Positions 26,877-34,477 of a DNA stretch of 64,000 nucleotides are shown here, in pieces (position 1 is the stretch's first letter; each line of letters starts with the position of its first letter). Under the pieces are notes generated by a model. The model did not search any database. It had not been told where the DNA came from and saw nothing but the letters and a program-made list of their open reading frames with translations. The DNA is taken from positions 1-64,000 of the forward strand of contig CAZRXG010000003.1 in assembly GCA_964603985.1 (NCBI GenBank), written 5' to 3'. The stretch is from CAZRXG01 sp964603985 (GTDB taxonomy: Bacteria; Chloroflexota; Anaerolineae; Aggregatilineales; UBA3940). Both the position numbers and the translations under genes were made by a program.

Positions 26877-29723
26877 ATGGCTCGCTCCGATAACCCTGGA
26901 ACCATACCTGACTGGCTCCTGACGGCGAAAAGCCCCTCGGGTGCGCCGAAGACAGGCGCGGCACCGGGCTGGCTGCCGGTCAAGGCCGCGCCGCGTTCGC
27001 GTCCCTCGTCGCCCGGCGTTCCCGACTGGCTGCCCGCTGCCCGCCGACCCGCCCAGGCTCCCTCGCCTGCGCCGCCGCCCGAACCGGCCCGGCCAGCCGA
27101 AGCCGAAGCCGGAGCAATCGAGATCCCCGACTGGCTGGGCGGCCTCGACGTGCCATCAGAGGAAGGCGCACCGGTTGCCCCGCCGCCCGCCCCAGAGACG
27201 CCCGTCGCGCCGGGGGGCGAACTCCCTGACTGGCTGGGCGGCCTCGACGTGCCATCAGAGGAAGGCGCACCGGCTGCCCCGCCGCCCGCCCCAGAGACGC
27301 CCGTCGCGCCGGGGGGCGAACTCCCCGACTGGTTGGGCGGCCTTGACGTGCCGTCGGAGGGAGGCGCTCCCGCCGCTGCCCCGCCGCCCGCCCCGGAGAC
27401 GCCTGCCGAGCCGGGGGGCGAACTCCCTGACTGGCTGGGCGGCCTTGACGTGCCGTCAGAGGGAGGCGCTCCCGCCGCTGCCCCGCCGCCCGCCCCGGAG
27501 ACGCCTGCCGCGCCGGGGGGCGAACTCCCCGACTGGTTGGGCGGCCTTGACGTGCCGTCGGAGGGAGGCGCTCCCGCCGCTGCCCCGCCGCCCGCCCCGG
27601 AGACGCCTGCCGAGCCGGGGGGCGAACTCCCTGACTGGCTGGGCGGCCTTGACGTGCCGTCAGAGGGAGGCGCTCCCGCCGCTGCCCCGCCGCCCGCCCC
27701 GGAGACGCCTGCCGCGCCGGGGGGCGAACTCCCTGACTGGTTGGGCGGCCTTGACGTGCCGTTGGAGGAAGGCGCTCCCGCCGCTGCCCCGCCGCCTGCA
27801 CCGGAAACGCCTGCCGCGCCGGGGGGCGAACTCCCTGACTGGCTGGGCGGCCTCGACGTGCCGTCGGAGGAAGGCGCACCGGCTGCCCCGCCGCCCGCCC
27901 CGGAGACGCCTGCCGAGCCGGGGGGCGAACTCCCCGACTTTCTGAGCGGCCTCAACGTGCCGTCGGAGGAGGGCGCTCCCGCCGCTGCCCCGCCGCCTGC
28001 CCCGGAGACGCCTGCCGCGCCGGGGGGCGAACTCCCTGACTGGCTGGGAGGCCTCGACGTGCCGTCGGAGGAAGGCGCACCGGCTGCCCCACCGCCTGCA
28101 CCGGAGACGCCTGCCGAGCCGGGAGGCGAACTCCCTGACTGGCTGGGCAGCCTCGACGTGCCGTCGGAGGAAGGTGCTCCCGCCGCTGCCCCGCCGCCCG
28201 CCCCGCCGCCTGCACCGGAGCAACCGGCAGAGGCAGAGGGTGAGACCCCCGACTGGCTGAGCGGCCTCGGGGTGTCCCCGCCGGAGGAAGGCGTGCCTGC
28301 TGCCCCGCCGCCTGCGCCGCCGCCTGCGCCGGAGCAACCGGCACCGGTGCCTGCGGGCGACAGCGATCTGCCGGGCTGGCTGGCAGATATTGACTTTGGC
28401 AAGGGACTGGACCTGCCCTCAGCCGATTCGGCTGCGCCCCCGGTCGGCGAGGAAGATTTGTTAGGACTCTCTGCCGAGCTTTGGGGTGAATCACCCGAAC
28501 CCGGCGTTGAGGAAGAGGAAGCCGCGCTCCCGGAGATGCCGGAGTGGACGCGGGATCTGGCGACGGATGAGAAGACCCCCGGCGTTCCTTTAGCCGTAAC
28601 GCCTCAGGAAACGTCTGAAGAGCTTCTGGAGCAGATCGACGACCTACGCTTTGAGGCCATCACAGGGGAGTTCCCGAAAGTCGGGGAGCCCACCCCGGAG
28701 AAAGTGGGGGCGCTCAAGGACATGGCGGGGGTCATCCGGCCAGAGATGATCTTCGAAGGCGAAACCCTGGAAGTCGGCGATCTGGTCGATGAGGTTGTCG
28801 TCAGCAAAGAGCAGGCACGGCGCATTGAACTGCTGGTCGAATTACTGACCGGCAGCAGCAAGGGTGTGGTTATCGAGAAACGTGGCCCGGCACTGCCCGT
28901 CACGCGCTGGCTGACGGCGCTCCTGCTGCTGCTCGCCATCGGCATACCGACCCTTTTAGGGATTACCCTGCTGCCCGCACCCACGGCCCGGCGCGGCCCC
29001 GTCGTCGATGCGCGCACGCAGATCGCCAGCCTGCCGCCCGGCCCGACGGTGCTGGTTGCCTTCGAGTACGAGCCTGACACCGCTGCCGAGCTTGAGCCGC
29101 TGGCCCTGGCTCTGCTGGATCACCTGGCCGGGCTTGACGACGCGACCGTCTACGCCATCAGCAGCCAGACAGCCGGGCCTGCCATGGCCGACGAAGCATT
29201 CCGGCAGACGCGCCCCCAGGATGGCACCACGTCGAACTGGCTAAACCTGGGCTACGTCTCCGGTGGGCCAAACGGCATCAGCGCCCTGACGGTTGGCAGT
29301 GTGGGCGGCATGCCGTCGCCGCTGTCTTTTGACTACCGGGGTGAGTCGACCGGTATCGGGGCGACGCGGCTGCTGGATATCCCGCTCGACCTGGTCGTCG
29401 TTCTGGCCGCCCGCTCAGAGGATCTAAAGCCCTGGATCGAGCAGACCGGTACCGTCGTCGATGTCCCAATGGTGGCCGCCATGAGCGCCAGTTCGGCACC
29501 GATGGCCTATCCCTACCAAAAAAGCGGCCAACTGGTGGCGGTGATGGGCGGCGTTAACGATGCCGTCACCTACCGGACGCTTGGGGGCGGGAAATTCAGC
29601 CCGGCACTGTTGACCACCTGGAACGCACAGGCAGCGGGCGGGCTGGCCGCAGCAGTGATGATCATCCTGGGCGGCGTCCTATCCAGCCTGGACGCGCGTC
29701 GCAGGCAGCAGGAGCAAGATTGA
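26877..29723 (+). CDS. Membrane protein with twelve PDWL repeats and a DUF6754-like outer domain
   Basis: 948 aa. Residues 1-80 are Pro/Ala/Arg-rich and already contain IPDWL, APGWL and VPDWL. Residues about 83-490 are twelve tandem units of 33-34 (later 38-40) residues built as ELPDWLGGLDVPSEEGAPAA plus a Pro/Ala spacer; unit 9 has PDFL. Then come PGWLADID, an acidic helical region (to about residue 680), a membrane helix (TALLLLLAIGIPTLLGITLL), an outer domain of about 220 residues and a C-terminal helix (GLAAAVMIILGGVLSSL). The membrane layout mirrors the 25423 protein. The long cytoplasmic arm looks like a multivalent binding rod. GGAGAAGG precedes the ATG; the stop overlaps the next start (TGATG). 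Confidence 0.85.
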   Translation: MARSDNPGTIPDWLLTAKSPSGAPKTGAAPGWLPVKAAPRSRPSSPGVPDWLPAARRPAQAPSPAPPPEPARPAEAEAGAIEIPDWLGGLDVPSEEGAPVAPPPAPETPVAPGGELPDWLGGLDVPSEEGAPAAPPPAPETPVAPGGELPDWLGGLDVPSEGGAPAAAPPPAPETPAEPGGELPDWLGGLDVPSEGGAPAAAPPPAPETPAAPGGELPDWLGGLDVPSEGGAPAAAPPPAPETPAEPGGELPDWLGGLDVPSEGGAPAAAPPPAPETPAAPGGELPDWLGGLDVPLEEGAPAAAPPPAPETPAAPGGELPDWLGGLDVPSEEGAPAAPPPAPETPAEPGGELPDFLSGLNVPSEEGAPAAAPPPAPETPAAPGGELPDWLGGLDVPSEEGAPAAPPPAPETPAEPGGELPDWLGSLDVPSEEGAPAAAPPPAPPPAPEQPAEAEGETPDWLSGLGVSPPEEGVPAAPPPAPPPAPEQPAPVPAGDSDLPGWLADIDFGKGLDLPSADSAAPPVGEEDLLGLSAELWGESPEPGVEEEEAALPEMPEWTRDLATDEKTPGVPLAVTPQETSEELLEQIDDLRFEAITGEFPKVGEPTPEKVGALKDMAGVIRPEMIFEGETLEVGDLVDEVVVSKEQARRIELLVELLTGSSKGVVIEKRGPALPVTRWLTALLLLLAIGIPTLLGITLLPAPTARRGPVVDARTQIASLPPGPTVLVAFEYEPDTAAELEPLALALLDHLAGLDDATVYAISSQTAGPAMADEAFRQTRPQDGTTSNWLNLGYVSGGPNGISALTVGSVGGMPSPLSFDYRGESTGIGATRLLDIPLDLVVVLAARSEDLKPWIEQTGTVVDVPMVAAMSASSAPMAYPYQKSGQLVAVMGGVNDAVTYRTLGGGKFSPALLTTWNAQAAGGLAAAVMIILGGVLSSLDARRRQQEQD
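27124..28350 (+). repeat. In-frame tandem repeat, 99-102 bp unit, with a 204-bp higher-order copy
   Basis: Twelve head-to-tail units encode the PDWL repeats. Most are 99 or 102 bases; the last two are longer. Units 3-4 and 5-6 form a 204-base pair that is repeated almost without change (starting near 27318 and 27522), showing recent duplication; units 1 and 2 are also nearly identical. Copy number is expected to vary between strains and to be hard to assemble. Confidence 0.95.
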
Positions 29724-30394
29724 TGTCTCTGACGCCGGAGTTGATCAGCGGCACCTTGAGTTTCTTCTTCACCGTTGCGTTGCTCAGCTACCTGATCGGC
29801 GACAACCCGCTCTATCGGCTGGCCCTCCACATCTTCGTCGGGGTGGCCGTCGGCTACGCGGCGCTGGTTGTGATTTACCAGGTCCTCGTCCCGCGCCTGA
29901 TCAATCCGCTGACCAGCGGCGATATGACCCTCATTGCACTGGCCAGCGTACCGTTGTTCCTGTTCATCTTCCTGGCCTTGAAGCTCGGCCCGCGCACGGC
30001 AGCCTGGGGCAACATCAGCATTGCCTACCTGATCGGCGTGGGGGCTGCGGTCGCGACGGGCGGCGCGCTGACCGGGACACTGGTGCCGCAGATTCGAACC
30101 ACGTGGCTTTCACTCGTCCCGACCGGCGACAGCCCACTTGGCTTTCTGGATAACATCATCATCGTGGCCGGGACGATCACGACCCTGCTGTATTTCCAGT
30201 TCTGGCTGCGCGGGCAGACGCCAAGCGGGACGGCGGGGCGTGTGCCGCTCGTCCGCGTCCTGGCCGGTATCGGGCAGGGCTTTCTGGTGCTGACGCTTGG
30301 CGTGATCTATGGAGGCATGATACTATCGGGCATCGCGATTCTCAGCGAGCGGCTCGGCGCACTCGCCGGATGGGTATCGATGCTCTTGCCCTGA
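29723..30394 (+). CDS. Polytopic membrane protein of the MutL-like cluster
   Basis: 223 aa with six predicted membrane segments: ISGTLSFFFTVALLSYLIG, LALHIFVGVAVGYAALVVIY, LIALASVPLFLFIFLALKL, ISIAYLIGVGAAVATGGAL, LDNIIIVAGTITTLLYFQF and VLAGIGQGFLVLTLGVIYGG. The start is the ATG in a TGATG overlap with the repeat protein, with GCAGGAGCAAG as ribosome site; coupled translation suggests a fixed ratio with it. No known transporter or enzyme motif was found. It may be the membrane core of the complex together with the 26209 product. Confidence 0.78.
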   Translation: MSLTPELISGTLSFFFTVALLSYLIGDNPLYRLALHIFVGVAVGYAALVVIYQVLVPRLINPLTSGDMTLIALASVPLFLFIFLALKLGPRTAAWGNISIAYLIGVGAAVATGGALTGTLVPQIRTTWLSLVPTGDSPLGFLDNIIIVAGTITTLLYFQFWLRGQTPSGTAGRVPLVRVLAGIGQGFLVLTLGVIYGGMILSGIAILSERLGALAGWVSMLLP

Positions 30395-30408
30395 CTGACA
30401 GGTATCCT

Positions 30409-32223
30409 ATGGCGTTCTTGAGTGATCTCCTCGACGGAGAAGAACCGGCCCGCGAGCCGGAAGAGACATTCTCACCGCGTCCTGAGGTTGCCGGCCCCAT
30501 CCTGGCGGTTGACATCGGCACGGTCTACACACGTGCCGTTCTCCTGGACGTGGTCGATGGCTCATACCGCTTCGTGGGACGCGGCGAAGCCCCCACGACG
30601 GACATCCCGCCCTGGGATAACGTGCTGTTCGGTGCTACCGAGGCGATCAACCAGATCACCAAAGCGACAGGGCACAGGCTCATCGACGAGGACGGCGGGC
30701 TGATCATTCCCGAACGCGCGCCCTTTATGGGCGTCGGGGCACTTGCAGCCACCGCGAGCGCCGGGAAGCCCGTCCGGGCGATCCTGGTGGGCCTGATGCC
30801 CAGTGTAAGCATCGACAGCGGCAGGCGCATTGCCGCCAGCAGTTACCTTTCACTGGTCGACGTTTTCAGCCTGGCCGACAGGCGCTCCCAGGAGAAGCAG
30901 ATCGATGCCCTGCTGGCCGCCGAGCCTGACCTGATCCTGGTTGTCGGCGGGACGGACGGGGGCGCAAAGGAGTCGGTACGCAAGCAGATCGATACCATCG
31001 GGTTGGCCTGCTCGTTGATCGACTTCGAAGACAGGCCGACCATTCTCTACGCAGGGAACGAAGAACTCCGGGACGAGATACCTGAGAAGCTGGAGAAGTG
31101 GGCCGAGTTGCACGTCCTGAGCGCGGACAACGTGCGCCCGACACTCGACACCGAGAACCTGGAAGGCGTGCAGGACCAGATGGCGACGCTCTTTAACCTC
31201 GAGAAGTCGCAGAGCACACGCGGCTTCGATGAGATGGGAGACTGGACGCCGCAGGGCGTTTTGCCTACCACACATGCTTTCAGCCGTGCCATCCAGATCA
31301 TGGGGCATCTTGAGGGGCAGGACGTGCTGGGCATCGACCTGGCCAGCTCGGCGGCGACGATTGCAGCCTCGATTGAAGACACGATCTACCTGCACGTATT
31401 CGACGAACTGGGAACGGGGCGGTCAATTACCGGCATACTCGATCAGCTTCACCCGCCCAACCTGGTACGCTGGCTGAGTTACGAGCCGCACAGCCTGGAT
31501 GAGGTGCTCGACTACACCTGGAACCGGTGGATCTTCCCGCATACCGTCCCGACCACAAAAGAGGAACTTGAGATCGAATACGCGGTAGCCCGCCTGATGA
31601 TCCACCGGGCGATGACGCAGGCCCGGTCAACCTGGCGTGGCGTCCGGCAGCACGGGCTGCTCTCACCCTTTGACACCGTGCTGCTGAGCGGTGCAGTCCT
31701 CACCAACGTACCTCATTATGGCTGGAGCGCACTGGTGGCGCTCGACGCCCTGCGCCCGACGGCCATGACGCGGCTGCTGCTGGACCCTTATGCGATGGCC
31801 CCCGCCCTGGGTGCCATTGCTCCGCTCAGCCCAACGGCGGTGGTGCAGGTCCTTGAGACAGGCGCTTTCATCGACCTGGGCACAGTTTTCTCCGTTACGG
31901 GCAGAGCACGCCGGGGCGAGATCGTGGTACGCGGCGCGCTGAGATCCCGCGAGTCGGAGGAGCAAAACACCTTCGAGGTGCCCTTCGGGAGCATCGTCAC
32001 CCTGCCGCTGGCACTCGGCGAGCAGGCAGAGTTGACCCTGCAAACGCACCGGGTGGAGGTCGATACGGGCGGTAAGCGGCGGGGGAAGGTCACCGTCGTG
32101 GGCGGGGAGTTGGGGGTTATCATCGACGCGCGCGGGCGGCCCTGGCGCTTTCGCGACAATGAAGAACGCCGTCAGTGTCTCAGGGAATGGCAGGAGGCAA
32201 TCACGCAGGAGCAGCCACGATGA
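30409..32223 (+). CDS. MutL-like (glutamate mutase accessory family) actin/Hsp70-fold ATPase
   Basis: 604 aa. An acidic N-terminal tail (residues 1-30) precedes ILAVDIGTVYTRAVLLDVVD, the phosphate-1 loop of the ASKHA fold. The MutL family pattern continues with PFMGVGALAATASAGKPVRA, ILVVGGTDGGAKESV, a second DIGSS-like loop GIDLASSAATIAASIEDT, and TVLLSGAVLTNVPHYGWSAL (adenosine region). A C-terminal beta region (residues about 480-600) follows. MutL was named for reactivating B12-dependent glutamate mutase, but no glmS/glmE/mutS-like gene is here, so a different ATP-driven role in this membrane cluster is likely. The gene ends in an ATGA overlap with the next gene. The start at 30409 avoids overlap with the preceding gene. 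Confidence 0.85.
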   Translation: MAFLSDLLDGEEPAREPEETFSPRPEVAGPILAVDIGTVYTRAVLLDVVDGSYRFVGRGEAPTTDIPPWDNVLFGATEAINQITKATGHRLIDEDGGLIIPERAPFMGVGALAATASAGKPVRAILVGLMPSVSIDSGRRIAASSYLSLVDVFSLADRRSQEKQIDALLAAEPDLILVVGGTDGGAKESVRKQIDTIGLACSLIDFEDRPTILYAGNEELRDEIPEKLEKWAELHVLSADNVRPTLDTENLEGVQDQMATLFNLEKSQSTRGFDEMGDWTPQGVLPTTHAFSRAIQIMGHLEGQDVLGIDLASSAATIAASIEDTIYLHVFDELGTGRSITGILDQLHPPNLVRWLSYEPHSLDEVLDYTWNRWIFPHTVPTTKEELEIEYAVARLMIHRAMTQARSTWRGVRQHGLLSPFDTVLLSGAVLTNVPHYGWSALVALDALRPTAMTRLLLDPYAMAPALGAIAPLSPTAVVQVLETGAFIDLGTVFSVTGRARRGEIVVRGALRSRESEEQNTFEVPFGSIVTLPLALGEQAELTLQTHRVEVDTGGKRRGKVTVVGGELGVIIDARGRPWRFRDNEERRQCLREWQEAITQEQPR

Positions 32224-33293
32224 CGCTGGTACATTCTCACGCCGAGATAAAGACCGCCGCAACCATCCAGCGGGTGCGGCCACTGCCACGCAGCAGCATT
32301 CCCAAGGTGGCAATCGGCCAGCCCATACCAAAAGCCAATGATTTGCTCGCCGCAGCCGAGATCCCGGAACAGCACCGCCTGATCCGGGCGGCGGAGAAGT
32401 TACATGTTGCGCCGGAAGAGCTTGAACAGTTCTTGCAGAAAAGGGAAGGCGATATCGTCGAGCGCGGGAACGTCCTTGCGTCGCGGGCCAGCTTCCTGGG
32501 GCTGCTGAGACGGCGGGTGCTTTCGCCGGTCGACGGGCGGATCACGCGCATCGCCGATGGGAAGATCGTGGTGGAGGGCGGGCGCAGGCACATCAAGGTC
32601 CTGGCTTCGGTGCCGGGGCATGTAGTCAGCATGAACGTGGGTCACTCAATGGTGATCGAGACCAGTGGGACGTTGATTGAGGCAGCGTGGGGTCACGGTG
32701 GGCTGGGCTGGGGGACTCTGAAGACGATGGACGACAAGCCCGGTCTCGAAACCGACCCCGGTCGCTTCAATATTAACCACCGGGGAGCGATTGTGGCTAT
32801 TGGCTCGCCGCTGACCGAAGATTTCATCAAGGGGGCAGTTGAGTTTAAAGTAAAAGGCGTCATCGCAGCCAGCATGCACGGCAGCCTGATCCCGCTGGTC
32901 AGGCAGCTTGAGTTCCCCGTGATCCTGACACAGGGTTTTGGTCGCCTGCCGATGGACGGGCGAATCCTGGATTTATTATCGCGCTATGCCGCCCGCGAGG
33001 TCGCGCTCGTCGTGGAGACGGACAGGGACTGGCGCGAGTCGCGACCTGCGATTATCATTCCCTTAGATCGGGAAGATGCATCCAGGGACCGGAAAAGCGA
33101 CCCGAAGATCAAGGTGGGCGGCAGGGTGCGCATCTTGCAGGCTCCCCATCTGGGGGAGATCGGAACCATCACGGCATTATCGGATGGCCCACAGCGTCTG
33201 GCAAGCGGGCTGTGGCTGCCCGGGGTTTTCGTTGACGTACCCGGGGAGGAGACCATTTTTGTGCCCTTTGTCAACTTGCAATATCTCGGGTAG
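32220..33293 (+). CDS. Barrel-sandwich/KOW-like protein of the MutL-like cluster
   Basis: 357 aa. The ATG lies in an ATGA overlap with the MutL-like gene and follows GCAGGAGCAGCC. A helical N-terminus (EQHRLIRAAEKLHVAPEELE) leads to RRRVLSPVDGRITRIADGKI and KVLASVPGHVVSMNVGHSMV, which read like the two halves of a barrel-sandwich hybrid (lipoyl-like) fold without a modifiable lysine. A middle domain has GVIAASMHGSLIPLVRQLEF and GFGRLPMDGRILDLLSRY. The C-terminus, IKVGGRVRILQAPHLGEIGT, then VFVDVPGEETIFVPFVNLQYLG, resembles a KOW/SH3-like barrel. No signal or membrane helix: a cytoplasmic partner of the ATPase is the best guess. Confidence 0.75.
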   Translation: MTLVHSHAEIKTAATIQRVRPLPRSSIPKVAIGQPIPKANDLLAAAEIPEQHRLIRAAEKLHVAPEELEQFLQKREGDIVERGNVLASRASFLGLLRRRVLSPVDGRITRIADGKIVVEGGRRHIKVLASVPGHVVSMNVGHSMVIETSGTLIEAAWGHGGLGWGTLKTMDDKPGLETDPGRFNINHRGAIVAIGSPLTEDFIKGAVEFKVKGVIAASMHGSLIPLVRQLEFPVILTQGFGRLPMDGRILDLLSRYAAREVALVVETDRDWRESRPAIIIPLDREDASRDRKSDPKIKVGGRVRILQAPHLGEIGTITALSDGPQRLASGLWLPGVFVDVPGEETIFVPFVNLQYLG

Positions 33294-33327
33294 CCTATAG
33301 CAGGCACAGCACACAGGGAGAGAGAGA

Positions 33328-34245
33328 ATGGACGACAACAATCTGATCTTTAGTTTCGAGGACGAGGAGCCTGAAGACGAGGATCTGGAGGCCGAAGAGG
33401 GGCAAAACCGGGCCTTTCTGATCGGCGCGCTGGCTCTGGCGGGTGTTCTCATGGTGGGCATCTGCCTGGTCGTCTATCTGGTGGTCATCCGGCCACGCCA
33501 ACAGGGCCAGGGTCAGGTCTCTGAAGTCGAACTGACCAACCAGGCCAACCAGGCCACGGCCACCGAGGTTACGAGCCTGAAGCTGACCGCGAACTACGAG
33601 ACGCAGACCGCTCCGACCGCGACGCCCGAGGAGGTCGAAGAAACGGAGGAGCCTGTTGTCAAGGCCTCGCCCACCCCCACCTCCGGTGTGACGGTGACGG
33701 TGATGGAGGAGGAAGCTCCAACCGAAGAGAAGGGAACTCCTGGCGTCGAGGAAGAAGAGGGCACACCCGGGGCCGAGGAAGAGGAAGGGACACCCGGCGC
33801 TGAGGAGGAGGAAGGCACGCCCGGCGCCGCAGGGGAGGAAGGGACGCCCGGTGTCGAGGAAGAAGAGGAGACACCCGGCGCCGAGGAAGAGGAAGGCACG
33901 CCCGCCGCTGAAGGGGAAGAGGGTGAGGCGACACTTACTCCCCTTGTACCGGCAGACACGCTGGCACCGACCTCCATCATCATCGAAGTCACGCCGCTGG
34001 GTGGAGGCAGGCCAACGCCCACTCCTATCGCCGTGGCAGAGGGGGAGGAAGGCGCCGGGGGTGGCGGAGAGGCCACCGCGACGCCGATAACGCCGGCCAT
34101 TGGTGGCCCTATTGAGCCAACGGCCAGCCCCACCCTGCCCACGACAGGGCTGCTGGGTAGCGGCCCCGGCCTGGCCGGTGTGGGATTACTGGCACTTGCG
34201 CTGGTCGGCGTGGCCGTCATCGTGCGGCGACTGCGACTGAAATAG
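33328..34245 (+). CDS. Acidic repeat protein with LPTTG-type C-terminal signal
   Basis: 305 aa. A very acidic N-terminus (residues 1-28) is followed by a membrane helix (FLIGALALAGVLMVGICLVV), an extracytoplasmic region rich in Thr, Pro and Glu with eight or so EEEGTPGAEE-type repeats (residues about 130-200), and the end LPTTG - hydrophobic segment (GLAGVGLLALALVGVAVIV) - RRLRLK. That tail matches a sortase sorting signal. AGGGAGAGAGAG precedes the ATG. It ends the cluster. It could be covalently attached to the wall or stay as a two-helix protein; no sortase gene is in the window. Confidence 0.8.
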   Translation: MDDNNLIFSFEDEEPEDEDLEAEEGQNRAFLIGALALAGVLMVGICLVVYLVVIRPRQQGQGQVSEVELTNQANQATATEVTSLKLTANYETQTAPTATPEEVEETEEPVVKASPTPTSGVTVTVMEEEAPTEEKGTPGVEEEEGTPGAEEEEGTPGAEEEEGTPGAAGEEGTPGVEEEEETPGAEEEEGTPAAEGEEGEATLTPLVPADTLAPTSIIIEVTPLGGGRPTPTPIAVAEGEEGAGGGGEATATPITPAIGGPIEPTASPTLPTTGLLGSGPGLAGVGLLALALVGVAVIVRRLRLK

Positions 34246-34477
34246 ACTACGCCCGTCCGGCTCACTCCCGAACCGTGATAAGCGGCGGCGGGCCTGCGGG
34301 GAAGCCTGCCCGCCCGGCCGGGGGGGGTGCGGGGCCGCGCGAAAGGGGGAGGGAGCCCAGCGNNNNNNNNNNCCGCCGGCCCCACCCCCCACCGTTTAAC
34401 CGGGGGGGGTGCCTGGCTTAAACCCTGCCCCCCCGGGCCTGTCGTGTAGCGGGCCAGAGCTAAAGGGCTAGTGCACC
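34246..34477. other. Intergenic region containing an assembly gap (10 N at 34363-34372)
   Basis: 232 bases between the cluster and the ATPase-OmpR gene. The sequence on both sides of the N run is unusually rich in G and C homopolymers (runs of 7-8 G, 7 C), typical of a scaffold join or low-quality consensus. A GC-rich inverted repeat GCGGGC/GCCCGC lies at 34288-34313 without a T-run. Any promoter or terminator here cannot be read with confidence. Confidence 0.9.

Noticed and set aside
27124..28350. Regular repeats considered as a CRISPR array or minisatellite
   Set aside because: Repeats are 99-102 bases, contiguous without spacers, and keep a protein reading frame inside a long gene.
30081..30100. 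GATTCGAACC-like sequence resembling a tRNA T-arm in reverse
   Set aside because: It lies inside a coding region for a membrane protein and no other tRNA arms fit around it.
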